Origin: Oceanospirillum sp964342385
GTDB lineage: Bacteria; Pseudomonadota; Gammaproteobacteria; Pseudomonadales; Halomonadaceae
DNA length: 64,000 bases
Assembly (NCBI GenBank): GCA_964342385.1
Contig: CAYFGP010000011.1
Location: forward strand, 18,992-82,991
Direction: 5' to 3'
Every line of letters starts with the position of its first letter. The stretch's first letter is position 1. Of this stretch, positions 63,941 through 64,000 are shown piece by piece. The position numbers and the translations under genes were made by a program. The notes under the pieces are model-generated. The model worked only from the letters and a program-made list of their open reading frames with translations. It searched no databases and was not told the DNA's origin.

Positions 63941-64000
63941 ATTATCTCTGTCCCGTCCTGAATAAAGTTGACACTTTCTAATACGAAAATAGGAAAGTGT
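63941..64000. other. Truncated palindromic stretch at the right edge, possible mobile-element end
   Basis: The last 30 bp form an inverted pair ACACTTTC (63971-63978) / GAAAGTGT (63993-64000) directly after GTCCTGAATAAAGTTG. The palindrome reaches the window edge and may continue. The sequence looks like an insertion-sequence terminus or a promoter dyad, but no transposase frame is visible here. Confidence 0.25.

Overview
The window is chromosomal DNA from a free-living gammaproteobacterium, most likely a marine Oceanospirillales-type organism. That placement is an inference from three things: complete leucine (liu) and lower phenylacetate (paa) catabolic operons, several c-di-GMP enzymes, and TonB/Fec-type iron uptake. 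I saw no rRNA, tRNA, CRISPR array, phage block or complete insertion sequence.

Layout. 0-7 kb: the tail of a B12-type radical SAM enzyme runs directly into a one-module NRPS (C-A-T-TE), followed by a patatin phospholipase with two cyclic-nucleotide-binding domains. 7-14 kb: an unrecognised 179-aa protein, a YbaK-type deacylase, a membrane diguanylate cyclase, an arylamine N-acetyltransferase / EamA exporter / Crp-Fnr regulator operon, and an RlmI-like methyltransferase. 14-20 kb: a DASS/SLC13 dicarboxylate transporter with a sigma-54 promoter and upstream paired sites, plus dctD-dctB, which probably control it. 20-25 kb: a HIT protein, a siderophore-type binding protein, a TetR gene next to a large palindromic operator, an ABC-type six-TM protein without an ATPase, and a lipoprotein form of agmatine deiminase.

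25-32 kb is the leucine operon liuA-liuB-liuC-liuD-liuE. Acetoacetyl-CoA synthetase at 37-39 kb uses the acetoacetate that HMG-CoA lyase releases. An identical 21-bp palindromic operator lies before liuA and in the gap before the synthetase, which suggests one regulon. Between them lie a PAS-GGDEF-EAL protein, an EamA transporter preceded by a 30-codon leader peptide and an intrinsic terminator (a candidate attenuator), and a glycerophosphodiesterase.

40-47 kb is a Fec-type iron regulon: enterochelin-esterase-like protein, TonB receptor with an STN signalling domain, FecR and FecI, with a Fur-like palindrome before fecI. 47-52 kb holds a hybrid histidine kinase and an HD-GYP response regulator. 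52-63.5 kb is phenylacetate catabolism in two divergent arms: a flavin reductase, an enoyl-CoA hydratase, PaaY and PaaN on the minus strand, and paaFGHIJK on the plus strand. paaABCDE and a MaoC-type oxepin-CoA hydrolase are not in the window. The right edge has a YjfB-like small protein and a truncated palindrome.

The intergenic regions carry two dispersed repeat families: an 85-105 bp imperfect palindrome (six copies) and a GGGTTTCG/CTCTACCC repeat (one 240-bp inverted pair and one solo copy). All assignments come from reading the sequence by eye; no database search was run.
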